A stretch of 64,000 nucleotides of DNA from the NCBI RefSeq assembly GCF_000515115.1, contig NZ_AZXF01000023.1:186-64185 (forward strand). The letters are read 5' to 3'. Source of the stretch: Nocardiopsis sp. CNT312. GTDB lineage: Bacteria; Actinomycetota; Actinomycetes; Streptosporangiales; Streptosporangiaceae. The position numbers and the translations under genes are program-made. Of this stretch, positions 8,901-16,782 are shown piece by piece. Within the stretch, counting starts at the first letter, position 1. The number at the start of each line of letters is the position of its first letter. The notes under the pieces were generated by a model. The model saw nothing but the letters and a program-made list of their open reading frames with translations, was not told the DNA's origin and searched no databases.

Positions 8901-10091
8901 TTGAACAACGAAACACTCGAACGCCTGCGCCCGCTGGGGGTCTGGGTTCTGCTCGGTGCCGCGGGCGCGTCCCAACTCGCAGGGCTGATCCGCCTGATCA
9001 TCGGGATGAGCGAGGGCAGCTTCTCCGGCGGGGTGGGCGGCGCGAGCGGCCACTTCTTCGGCCTGTGGACGACGGCCCTGATCGCGGGCGCGGTCGCGCT
9101 GGCGCTGAGCAGTGAGCGCACCCGGCCCGCGGCCCGGCCCGTGGTGATCACCGCCATGGTCATGGCGGGCATCGGCCTCGTCTTCGCCGCGATCCACCTG
9201 ATCACTGGGTTCGTCGGCGTCTACAACCCCGCGTACGGGTTCGCGAACCTCTTCTCGACCCTGGCGAGCGGTGCTGTGCTGGGCGTGGTCGGGTTCGGGC
9301 TGCTCAAGGTCTTCAAGGACCCGGCTCTGGTGCCGCAGGCGCCGGCGCAGCCCCAGTACAGCCAGGGCTTCCCGCAGGCGGCCGGCCAGCAGCAGGCCCA
9401 TGCCTATGACCCTCAGCAGGCCTACCAGCAGCAGGTCTACGGTCAGCAGCAGGCGTACCAGGACCCGGCACAGGCCGCCTCCGGCCAGCAGCAGGCCTAC
9501 GACCCCTCCGCGCAGCAGGCGTACGGCCAGCAGCAGGCCTACCAGGACCCGGCACAGGCCGCCTCCGGCCAGCAGCAGGCCTATGCCTATGACCCTCAGC
9601 AGGCCTACCAGCAGCAGGTCTACGGTCAGCAGCAGGCGTACCAGGACCCGGCACAGGCCGCCTCCGGCCAGCAGCAGGCCTACGACCCCTCCGCGCAGCA
9701 GGCGTACGGCCAGCAGCAGGCGTACTCGTACGGGACCGGGGCCCAGCAGGGGTACGGCCAGCAGTACGGCCAGGGCGCGGCACAGCAGGGCGGTTACGGG
9801 CAGGGCTACGACGCCTCGCAGTACGCACCGCAGGGCTACGACCCGCAGCAGTCGTCCGCGGAGCAGGCCCAGCAGCCGACCACCGGGGAGCAGGCGGCGC
9901 AGGAGGCCATCCAGTACGGCTGGTACCAGGGCTCCGGCTCCGGGGAGAACGCGGGCACCGATGCCTCCGGGCAGGGCGGCACCACCTACGGGGACCAGTA
10001 CGACCCGAATACGGGTTACGGTACGGACCAGCACAACCAGGGTGGTTCCGGCGGCCAGCAGGGCTGGTACGGCGGGGAGGAGCGGCGCTGA
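8901..10091 (+). CDS. four-helix membrane protein with long Gln/Tyr/Ala/Gly-rich tail
   Basis: Family not recognised. In this 396-residue protein the first 140 residues contain four hydrophobic helices (about 11-33, 48-66, 75-100 and 107-130). The rest is low complexity, dominated by [19 protein letters not shown] units, then Gly/Tyr/Gln-rich sequence, ending GGEERR. The tail is repeated at DNA level (see 9400-9721). TTG at 8901 has GGAGGGG about eight bases upstream. The composition (Q, Y, G, few charges) is like prion-like or phase-separating segments; whether the tail is cytoplasmic is unknown. It lies between fbiA and whiB. Confidence 0.8.
   Translation: MNNETLERLRPLGVWVLLGAAGASQLAGLIRLIIGMSEGSFSGGVGGASGHFFGLWTTALIAGAVALALSSERTRPAARPVVITAMVMAGIGLVFAAIHLITGFVGVYNPAYGFANLFSTLASGAVLGVVGFGLLKVFKDPALVPQAPAQPQYSQGFPQAAGQQQAHAYDPQQAYQQQVYGQQQAYQDPAQAASGQQQAYDPSAQQAYGQQQAYQDPAQAASGQQQAYAYDPQQAYQQQVYGQQQAYQDPAQAASGQQQAYDPSAQQAYGQQQAYSYGTGAQQGYGQQYGQGAAQQGGYGQGYDASQYAPQGYDPQQSSAEQAQQPTTGEQAAQEAIQYGWYQGSGSGENAGTDASGQGGTTYGDQYDPNTGYGTDQHNQGGSGGQQGWYGGEERR
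9400..9721 (+). repeat. 183-bp in-frame duplication in the Q/Y-rich tail
   Basis: Positions 9400-9538 are identical to 9583-9721 (139 of 139 bases), an offset of 183 bases or 61 codons. Inside each unit a shorter [14 protein letters not shown] block is itself repeated. Absence of synonymous differences indicates a recent duplication or gene conversion. The tail length is probably variable between strains. Confidence 0.9.
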
Positions 10092-10225
10092 AGCGCGTTG
10101 CACACCACCGTTACCCCGCCGCCCTCGTGGGCCGCGCGAATTGCGCGGAATTCACAGAACGGACACAGCAGGGCTGCCACCAGCGGTTCCGTGCATGATA
10201 TTCAGTGGATTGCCACGTGGGGTGC

Positions 10226-10275
10226 TTGACTCTTAGCGAGGTGCCCTCGTGTAATTCGAGGGTGGGATTCCACCC
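10226..10275 (+). promoter_or_regulatory. putative whiB promoter with two adjacent inverted repeats
   Basis: TTGACT (10226-10231), an 18-base spacer and TGTAAT (10250-10255) form a good promoter. The -10 box sits between CCCTCG (10244-10249) and CGAGGG (10257-10262), a perfect dyad. A second dyad GGGTGG-GATT-CCACCC follows at 10260-10275. Both are plausible operators for developmental regulators; none is identified. Confidence 0.55.
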
Positions 10276-10329
10276 GGCTCGGGGGACGAAAAGGGCCGGG
10301 ACATCTATGGGGGGCAACAGGAGGTGCGC

Positions 10330-10617
10330 ATGAGCGAGGTCATCCCGCTGGCGCACGGCTCGGACGAGGAGCTGGGCTGGCAGGAACGCGCCCTGTGTGC
10401 GCAGACCGACCCGGAGGCGTTCTTCCCGGAGAAGGGCGGTTCGACCCGGGAGGCGAAGAAGGTCTGCCAGTCGTGTGAGGTGCGCGCGGAGTGCCTGGAG
10501 TACGCGCTGGAACACGACGAGCGCTTCGGCATCTGGGGAGGACTCTCCGAGCGCGAGCGCCGGAGGCTGAAGAAAGCCGCCGGAGGGGATTTCGATTTCC
10601 TCTCGGAGGTGCTCTAG
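10330..10617 (+). CDS. whiB: WhiB-family [4Fe-4S] transcriptional regulator, WhiB/WhiB2 orthologue
   Basis: This 95-residue protein is close to Streptomyces WhiB and mycobacterial WhiB2. The four cluster-binding cysteines are C23, C46, C49 and C55 (pattern C-x22-C-x2-C-x5-C), followed by the GIWGG turn at about 67-71 and a basic C-terminal RERRRLKK stretch for DNA contact. WhiB with WhiA controls sporulation septation and cell division in aerial hyphae. AGGAGGT stands five bases before the ATG, favouring it over the GTG at 10324. Position beside fbiAB agrees with other actinomycetes. Confidence 0.95.
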   Translation: MSEVIPLAHGSDEELGWQERALCAQTDPEAFFPEKGGSTREAKKVCQSCEVRAECLEYALEHDERFGIWGGLSERERRRLKKAAGGDFDFLSEVL

Positions 10618-10629
10618 GGCGCACGTGTG

Positions 10630-10665
10630 AGGCGCGCTCGGACCACAGGTCCGGGTGCGCCTTTT
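10630..10665 (+). terminator. whiB rho-independent terminator
   Basis: A 15-bp stem (10630-10644 with 10648-10662, two G-U pairs, loop ACA) is followed by TTT and lies 13 bases after the whiB stop. It is one of the few terminators here with a short U-tract. Confidence 0.85.
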
Positions 10666-10737
10666 CTGTGCTTCGTGTTACCCGGAGGCGCACATATGAA
10701 TCATCCTGTATATGAATACTGTCTCTAATAGGGGGAT

Positions 10738-10818
10738 ATGAGTGGGTCCACGGATCCCGGCGAGGAGCTCCGCAACGACCCACGGTGGCGTATCGTGATG
10801 TCCCGCGCCATGCCCTGA
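10738..10818 (+). CDS. possible 26-codon leader ORF upstream of the glycosyltransferase gene
   Basis: An ATG at 10738, preceded by AGGGGG, opens a frame of 26 codons ending in TGA at 10816-10818. The TGA precedes by eight bases the GTG at 10827 that I take as the glycosyltransferase start, and GAGG (10817-10820) overlaps that stop. Termination-reinitiation coupling is thus possible. Two ATATGAAT direct repeats (10694-10701 and 10710-10717) lie in the AT-rich promoter area. The peptide has no recognisable motif, and it may simply be chance. Confidence 0.4.
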   Translation: MSGSTDPGEELRNDPRWRIVMSRAMP

Positions 10819-10826
10819 GGCGCGCC

Positions 10827-13800
10827 GTGGACGCCGGGCGCACCGGTGCCCTCCGCGCCGCGGCCCGGGGCCTGCCCCCGCTCTCCCGGAAGAGAACCCC
10901 CACAGCCGTGCTTGCCCAGGAATCCGCCCGACACATCGTCACCGCGGTCATCGTCAGCCATGACGGAGCCCGCTGGCTGCCGGAGACGCTGGCGGCCCTC
11001 AAAGGCCAGTCACGGCCCGTCCAGAGGGTCGTGGCCGCCGACACCGGCAGCACCGACGAGAGCACCGAACTCCTCGCCGGGTACCTACCCGCCGACGCCG
11101 TCGTCGACCTGCCCGCCGGCACCGGCTACGGCGACGCCGTCCGCGGCGCGCTGGAACTGCGGCGCTCCACCTCGGCCGTCCACGGCTTCGACGACGCCGC
11201 CACCGAGTGGATCTGGCTCCTCCACGACGACCTCACCCCGGAGCGCGACACCCTCGAACGCCTCCTGAAGGCAGCCGAGCGGGACCCGCGTGCCGCCGTG
11301 CTCGGCCCCAAGCTCCGCGACTGGTTCGACCGCCGCCGCCTGATCGAGGTCGGCGTCACCATCGACGGTGCGGGCCGCCGTGAGACCGGACTCGAACAGC
11401 GCGAGTTCGACCACGGGCAGCACGACGGCGACCGCCGCGTGCTCGCCGTGTCCAGCGCGGGCATGCTCGTCCGGCGCGACGTGTGGGACCGGCTCGGCGG
11501 GTTCGACCCGGCGCTCCCCCTCTTCCGCGACGACATCGACTTCTGCTGGCGCGTGGGCGGCGTCGGCCTGCACACCCGCGTCGTCACGGACGCGGTGGCC
11601 TACCACGCCGAGGCATCGGCCCGCCGGCGGCGCACCATCACCGCCACCCGCAACCACCCGCGCAGGATCGACCGCAGGCACGCCGTGTTCGTCCTCCTGG
11701 CCAACCTGCCCACCGGGGGCATGGTGGCGGCCCTGGCGCGCAACTCGGCCGCGTCCCTGCTGCGCGTGGTGGTGTCCCTGTTCATGAAGCAGCCCGCGGA
11801 CGCCCTGGACGAGGCCGCGGCCATCACCCTCGTGTACCTGCGCCCCTTCCGGCTGATCCGCGCGCGGTTCCGGCGCCGCCGCGACCGCAAGCGCACCTAC
11901 AGCGCGATCCGGCCCTACCTCGCTCGCGGGATCTTCCTCCGCAAGGCCACGGACGCCATCGGCGGCTTCCTCGCCGGGGAACCGGTCATGGACACCCCCG
12001 CGCGCCACCAGGCGGCCTCCGGCACCGATGAGGAGGACGAGGCGCTCACCGACTGGACCGGCCTCGTGCGCCGCACCCTGCGCAGGCCCGGCGTGCTGCT
12101 GGTGCTCTCCCTGACCGCCCTCGCCCTGGTCGCCGAGCGCTCCCTGCTCTTCGGCGACCTCCTCGCGGGCGGGGCCCTTCCGCCCGTCTCGGGCACCGCG
12201 TGGGACCTGTGGGACCTGTACCTGTCGACAGCCCCGGACAGCGGACTCGGCTCGGACGGGCCCGCGCCCCCCTACACCGGGTTCCTCGCCCTGCTGTCCA
12301 CCCTCACCCTGGGCCAGCCCTGGATCGCGGTCGGCCTGGTCCTGCTGGGCTGCGTGCCACTGTCCGGCCTCACCTCCTACCTGCTCGCCTGCCAGGTCCT
12401 GGGCTTTCGGCCCGCACGGGTGTGGGTGGCGGCCACCTACGCACTGCTGCCCGTGGCCACCGGGGCCGTCTCCCAGGGCCGGGTGGGTACGGCCCTGGTC
12501 CACGTGCTGCTGCCGGTGGCGGCGCTGCTGCTCATGCGCGTGGTGTCCATGCCGCCACGACCGGCGCGCCGGTCCGCGTGGGGGCTCGGCCTGGTCCTGA
12601 CTGCGGCCACCGCCTTCGTCCCGATCGCCTGGCTGCTGGCCCTGACCGCCGCCGCCCTGGTCGGGGCCGCCTTCGGGCACATGGGGCGCCGCCTGTACAC
12701 CGACCTCGCGATCGGGCTCGCCGTCCCCCTGGTGCTGCTCCTGCCGTGGACGCTGCGCCTGCTGGCCCACCCCACGCTCTGGCTGCTGGAGGCCGGGCTG
12801 CACCGTCCCGGACTCTCCGACCCCGCCGCCACCGCACGGCAGCTGGTCCTGTTCTCCCCGGGCGGGCCGGGCAGCCCCCCGTACTGGGTCACGGCCGGTC
12901 TCCTCGCCGCCGCCCTGTGCGCCCTGCTGCTCCTGCGCAACCGGCTGCTCGTCGCCGCGGGCTGGGCGCTGGCCCTGTTCGGCCTGGTCCTGGCCGTCCT
13001 CACCAGCCGCCTGGTCGTCGAACCGTACTTCGGCGGGCCCCCGGCACCCGTCTGGCCCGGGACGGCGCTGTCCTTCGCCGCACTGATGGTGCTCCTGTGC
13101 GCGGCGACCGCCGTGCGCTCGTTCGTGCGCATGGCGGCCAAGGGATGGCTCCGGCGGATCTGCGCGGTGGCGGTGGCCCTGCTCGCCGTCACCACCCCGC
13201 TCTCCGCCGCCGCCCTCTGGGCCTGGGAGGGGGCGGACGGTCCCCTCACCACTCGCGACTCCTCCGTGATCCCCGGTGCCCTGGCCGCCGTCCGCAGCGA
13301 CGGCACCCGGCCGAGCACCCTTGTCATCACCCCCGGCCCGGACGGGGGTGTCGACTACGTCGTGGCCCGCGGGCGCGAGCCGCGGCTGGGAGAGGAACGC
13401 CTCGTCCCCGCCGAGGCGACGCGGCAGGCCATGGACCGGGTCGTCGCCGAGATGGCGGGCGGCCGCGGCGACGCCAACCCGCAGGTCTTGGCCGACTTCG
13501 GCATCCGGTACGTGCTCTACCCCCGTCCGGAGACGGGTGGCCCGCACGACGCCTCCCTGGCCACCACACTGGACGGCACCCCCGGGCTGATGCGCGAGGC
13601 CCTGTCGGACCGCTACGGGCTCTGGCGCGTGGACGGCTCCAGCGGGCGCCTGCGCGTGGTCGAGGAGGGGGGCGGGGCCGAGGCACTGGCCCTCTCCGGC
13701 GACGGGGAGCTCGCCGCCCGGCTGCCCGAGGGCGGCACCGGCCGGGTGCTCGCCCTCGCCGAGTCGGCCGACGGGGGCTGGCGGGCCGCCCTCGACGGCG

Positions 13801-14174
13801 TGGAACTGGCCCCGGCCGCTACGGAGCACGGCACGCAGGCATGGGATCTGCCCCCCGGCGGCGGCACGCTGCGCGTGTGGCACGCCGACCGCGTCCACAC
13901 CGTGTGGACGGTCGCCCAGGGCGTCCTGCTGCTCGTGGTCGCGGTGCTCGCCGCCCCCGCGGTGCGGACCGAGGAGGAGACCCGGCTGATCGAGTCCGCC
14001 GAGGTACCCAGCCCGCGCGTGCCGCAGTGGAAGTTCCTCCCGCGCGCACCGGGGCGCCGGGCCAGGCGGGGACCCAGGAAGCGAGGCCGCCGCAGGGCGG
14101 GGCGCGCCGCCGCGGGGGAGGGGCCGGCCGACCCCCCCGACCCTGGCGCGGGCGAAGAGGGAGAACAGCCGTGA
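10827..14174 (+). CDS. GT2 glycosyltransferase fused to a large polytopic membrane domain
   Basis: A protein of about 1115 residues. The first roughly 280 residues are a GT-A, family-2 glycosyltransferase: IVTAVIVSHDG opens the fold, HDD is the metal-binding DxD-like site, and FRDDIDFCWR is the conserved acidic motif. The rest has about twelve membrane helices, an extracytoplasmic portion before the last helix, and a very basic Arg/Gly-rich cytoplasmic tail. It probably transfers a sugar from a nucleotide or polyprenyl donor to a cell-envelope polymer. GTG at 10827 has a spaced GAGG; GTG at 10785 is the alternative with 14 more residues. The stop overlaps the DUF5719 gene (GTGA). Confidence 0.85.
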   Translation: MDAGRTGALRAAARGLPPLSRKRTPTAVLAQESARHIVTAVIVSHDGARWLPETLAALKGQSRPVQRVVAADTGSTDESTELLAGYLPADAVVDLPAGTGYGDAVRGALELRRSTSAVHGFDDAATEWIWLLHDDLTPERDTLERLLKAAERDPRAAVLGPKLRDWFDRRRLIEVGVTIDGAGRRETGLEQREFDHGQHDGDRRVLAVSSAGMLVRRDVWDRLGGFDPALPLFRDDIDFCWRVGGVGLHTRVVTDAVAYHAEASARRRRTITATRNHPRRIDRRHAVFVLLANLPTGGMVAALARNSAASLLRVVVSLFMKQPADALDEAAAITLVYLRPFRLIRARFRRRRDRKRTYSAIRPYLARGIFLRKATDAIGGFLAGEPVMDTPARHQAASGTDEEDEALTDWTGLVRRTLRRPGVLLVLSLTALALVAERSLLFGDLLAGGALPPVSGTAWDLWDLYLSTAPDSGLGSDGPAPPYTGFLALLSTLTLGQPWIAVGLVLLGCVPLSGLTSYLLACQVLGFRPARVWVAATYALLPVATGAVSQGRVGTALVHVLLPVAALLLMRVVSMPPRPARRSAWGLGLVLTAATAFVPIAWLLALTAAALVGAAFGHMGRRLYTDLAIGLAVPLVLLLPWTLRLLAHPTLWLLEAGLHRPGLSDPAATARQLVLFSPGGPGSPPYWVTAGLLAAALCALLLLRNRLLVAAGWALALFGLVLAVLTSRLVVEPYFGGPPAPVWPGTALSFAALMVLLCAATAVRSFVRMAAKGWLRRICAVAVALLAVTTPLSAAALWAWEGADGPLTTRDSSVIPGALAAVRSDGTRPSTLVITPGPDGGVDYVVARGREPRLGEERLVPAEATRQAMDRVVAEMAGGRGDANPQVLADFGIRYVLYPRPETGGPHDASLATTLDGTPGLMREALSDRYGLWRVDGSSGRLRVVEEGGGAEALALSGDGELAARLPEGGTGRVLALAESADGGWRAALDGVELAPAATEHGTQAWDLPPGGGTLRVWHADRVHTVWTVAQGVLLLVVAVLAAPAVRTEEETRLIESAEVPSPRVPQWKFLPRAPGRRARRGPRKRGRRRAGRAAAGEGPADPPDPGAGEEGEQP

Positions 14175-15664
14175 GACTGATCATGGAGAGTCGGTTCGCG
14201 CTGCTCGGGGCGGTCTCACTGGCCCTGGCCCTGCTGTGGGGCCTGGCGTTCGCGAGCCGCTCGGTGGGTATCGGGGTCGGCGTCTCCGAACCCGGGACCT
14301 TCCGTCCCGAACGCGCGACCCGGGTGTGCCCCGCCCCGCACGAGACGGCCGGGCACGGTGCCGAGAGCACCGTCGCGGCGTTCACCCCCAGGGTGGGCCG
14401 CGACGACACCGGCCGGCTGTGGGCCGTGCCGGTCCCGGACGGCGGCGACGCCTCCGCTCTCGGGGAGGAGCGGACCGAACCGGGCGGCGTCTGGCGCGCC
14501 GACACCGGGCAGGCCCTCCGGCCCACCGCGCTGCGGGCCGAGGGCGCCCTGGCCGCCGGACTGGACTCCGCGCAGACCACCGTGTCCGACACGGGTCTGA
14601 CGGAGGTCCGCTGCGAGGAGCCCTCGACCGATCTGTGGTTCGCCCTGCCGGGCGGCACCGACCCCGAGGCCGTGGAGGTCGCGTCCCTGACCGCCCACCT
14701 GGCCAACCCCACGGAGACACGGACCACCGTGAGCGTGGACCTCTACACCCAGAACGGCCCGGCCTACTCCGCCGAGAGCCGCGGGGTCCCCCTCCCCGCC
14801 GGTGCGTCGACCGAACTGGACCTGACCGGACTGGTCCAGGAGACGGCCGCCCTCGGGGTGCACGTGCGCACCAGCACCGGCCGTGTGGCCGCGTCCCTGC
14901 TCGCCGAGCACTCCTCCGGTGCCACCGGCTGGGTCCCGCCCACCCGTGCGCCCGCGGACGAGCACGTGATCCCCGGGGTGCCGGGGGGCGACGGCTCGCG
15001 CCGCCTGCTCGTGGCCGCGCCCGGGGACGAACCCGTCGAGGCCAGGGTCCGCCTGATCCCGGAGGGGGCGGACGGCGAGGGCGAACCGCTGGTCGTGCAC
15101 GTGCCCCCGGCCGCGTCCGCCTGGCTCACCCTGGAGTCGGGGCTGCGCGGCCGGGCCGGGACGGTCGTGGTGGAGGCCGACGCCCCCGTGGTCGCCGGAG
15201 TCCACACCGAGTACACCGAGTACGCCGAGGACGGGTCGGCGACGGTCCTGGACACCGCCTACGCGGCCGCCGTGGAGCCGCTGAGCGCCCCGCTGGACAC
15301 CACCGCGGTCCTCCCCGAGGTCCCCGACGGCGTGGCGGCAGAGGTGGCCATGGCGGCTCTGGACGGTGAGGCACACGTGGTGGTGACCCCGATCGGAGCC
15401 GACGGGACACAGGGCGACGCGGTGCGAGTGGACCTGGCCCCGGGCACCACACGGGTGTTCGGCAGCGGGGCCGGGGGCTGGACGGCTCCCGCGGCGGCCG
15501 GAGGCTACGCGCTGCGGCTGGAACTCCTGGAGGGCTCCGGTCCGGTGTACGCCGCACGGCGGCTCAGTACGCCGGAGGGCTGGAGCGTGCTGCCGGTCCA
15601 CCCGGCGCCCGTGGAGGTGGAGCTGCCGGTCGTCCGCGACACCATGGTGGGCGTGGTGCCCTGA
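14171..15664 (+). CDS. DUF5719-family exported protein
   Basis: A 497-residue protein with an N-terminal membrane anchor or signal (about residues 7-28) followed by a wholly extracytoplasmic, beta-rich region with many Thr/Val/Gly residues. I recognise it as the DUF5719 protein that actinomycetes keep directly after the GT2 membrane glycosyltransferase. GTG at 14171 overlaps the preceding stop by four bases. The pair is co-translated and probably acts together in envelope glycan assembly; no catalytic motif is visible. It ends six bases from the convergent zincin-like gene. Confidence 0.8.
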   Translation: MRLIMESRFALLGAVSLALALLWGLAFASRSVGIGVGVSEPGTFRPERATRVCPAPHETAGHGAESTVAAFTPRVGRDDTGRLWAVPVPDGGDASALGEERTEPGGVWRADTGQALRPTALRAEGALAAGLDSAQTTVSDTGLTEVRCEEPSTDLWFALPGGTDPEAVEVASLTAHLANPTETRTTVSVDLYTQNGPAYSAESRGVPLPAGASTELDLTGLVQETAALGVHVRTSTGRVAASLLAEHSSGATGWVPPTRAPADEHVIPGVPGGDGSRRLLVAAPGDEPVEARVRLIPEGADGEGEPLVVHVPPAASAWLTLESGLRGRAGTVVVEADAPVVAGVHTEYTEYAEDGSATVLDTAYAAAVEPLSAPLDTTAVLPEVPDGVAAEVAMAALDGEAHVVVTPIGADGTQGDAVRVDLAPGTTRVFGSGAGGWTAPAAAGGYALRLELLEGSGPVYAARRLSTPEGWSVLPVHPAPVEVELPVVRDTMVGVVP

Positions 15665-15670
15665 GGCGGC

Positions 15671-16102
15671 CTACTCCGGGTCGACGGACTCCGGTTCCAC
15701 GCCCAGCAGGTTGGCCACTTCCTCCACGACCGCCTCGTGCACCAGGAGCGCCATCTCCTCGGGGTCCTTCGTCCGGATCTCCACCGGTCGGCGGTACACC
15801 ACGATGCGGGGCTTGCCCGCGGGGTCGGTCTCCAGGCGGGAGAAGGGGATCGTCTCGGTCATGGGGACGCCTGCAGGGATCGGGGGGACGTCCTCGACGA
15901 GGAAGTCCACGTTCGCCAGCTCGCGCGCCCACAGCCGCTCCAGGCGTTCGACGGCGTCCAGTACAAGGTCGTCGAACGCCTGTGCTCGGCTGCGGAACAC
16001 CGGCAGGTCGGAGGGCACCAGAGGACCGCGGACACCTCGGCCGCGGCGGTCCCGGCGCCGCACTCGGTCTGGTTGGCCACTGGAAAGGCGCACTCGTCGC
16101 AC
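15671..16102 (-). CDS. metallopeptidase-family (zincin-like, DUF1025) protein
   Basis: A 143-residue protein of the PF06262 minigluzincin type found next to whiB/manB in actinomycetes. After a basic N terminus, the segments RAQAFDDLVLDAVERLE and VDFLVEDVPPIP match the family. The zinc motif is degenerate: where others have HExxH, this one has HEAVVEEVA near residue 122, as in many actinobacterial members, so peptidase activity is doubtful. The start is unsure: GTG at 16102 gives the full length, and an internal GTG at 16063 begins near the conserved region; neither has a clear ribosome-binding site. Confidence 0.75.
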   Translation of the reverse strand: MRRVRLSSGQPDRVRRRDRRGRGVRGPLVPSDLPVFRSRAQAFDDLVLDAVERLERLWARELANVDFLVEDVPPIPAGVPMTETIPFSRLETDPAGKPRIVVYRRPVEIRTKDPEEMALLVHEAVVEEVANLLGVEPESVDPE

Positions 16103-16264
16103 ACTTCGAGACTAAGCCATCGGAGGCCTCCGGCGTAGTCCGGATGCGGGGGGAAACAGGAGTTCGCACGGAACCGGTAGGCCCCGCCTCCTTTCGGGAC
16201 GAATCCCACCGTTCCTACGGCGCGTGCTGGCGTGTCCCTCCCCGAGGGCATACAGTCGAACGCT

Positions 16265-16660
16265 GTGAGCCATGTTCGCCGCTGCTCCCGTACCGCGTGC
16301 AGGCAGCCCGCCGTCTTCACGCTCACGTACGTGTACGCCGATTCCACCGCCGTCCTGGGACCTCTCGCCGCCTACGTGGAGCCGCACTGCTACGACCTGT
16401 GCGCCGTCCACGCCGACCGCCTGACCGCTCCCCGGGGCTGGGAGGTCGTACGGCTGCCCGTGGAGACCGCCGGGGGCGGTCCCGGCAGCGACGACCTGGA
16501 GGCCCTGGCCGACGCCGTGCGCGAGGCGGCCCGTCCGCCCTCGGGCGCCCGTCCCTCCGACGCCGTCGGCGAGGGCACCGAGACCCTGCGCCGCGGCCAC
16601 CTGCGCGTGGTCCGCTCCGACCCCGGCACGGGCGACCGGGGCCCGCGCCGCCGGAACTGA
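16265..16660 (+). CDS. DUF3499 small Cys-containing protein
   Basis: A 131-residue protein starting MSHVRRCSRTAC and containing EPHCYDLCAVH. The paired cysteines and histidines suggest metal binding. The C-terminal third is disordered and Gly/Arg-rich. It belongs to the DUF3499 family, which in actinomycetes sits between the zincin-like protein and phosphomannomutase, exactly as here. The GTG at 16265 gives the family-typical N terminus. TACAGT eight bases upstream would suit a leaderless transcript. Function is unknown. Confidence 0.85.
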   Translation: MSHVRRCSRTACRQPAVFTLTYVYADSTAVLGPLAAYVEPHCYDLCAVHADRLTAPRGWEVVRLPVETAGGGPGSDDLEALADAVREAARPPSGARPSDAVGEGTETLRRGHLRVVRSDPGTGDRGPRRRN

Positions 16661-16782
16661 GCCCGCCGTCCACAGCCGCGGCGGCGCCTCTGGGGCCGTC
16701 CGCCGCGCCTTGCTAGTTTTGTACCGCGCGGAAAGCCCCGCGTCACCGAACCAGGTGCAGGACCCGACGGGCCGGAGAAGAC

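Noticed and set aside
6379..8916. Single long fusion of fbiB with upstream sequence
   Set aside because: The upstream part is a shadow of fbiA; fbiB starts at the ATGA overlap at 7674.
9400..9721. CRISPR array in the repeated Q/Y-rich segment
   Set aside because: The repeats are in-frame coding units without unique spacers; no cas gene is present.
9271..10236. 321-codon alternative frame over the Q/Y-rich repeat
   Set aside because: Ser/Arg/Pro-rich frame produced by the repeat in a shifted register; no start signal.
11085..13898. 937-codon minus-strand frame opposite the GT2 glycosyltransferase
   Set aside because: Low-complexity Gly/Gln/Arg sequence typical of shadow frames; the plus strand encodes GT2 motifs and membrane helices.
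12200..14170. 5' extension of the DUF5719 frame through the glycosyltransferase gene
   Set aside because: Sequence before 14171 is Arg/Pro/Gly shadow; the real start is the GTGA overlap at 14171.
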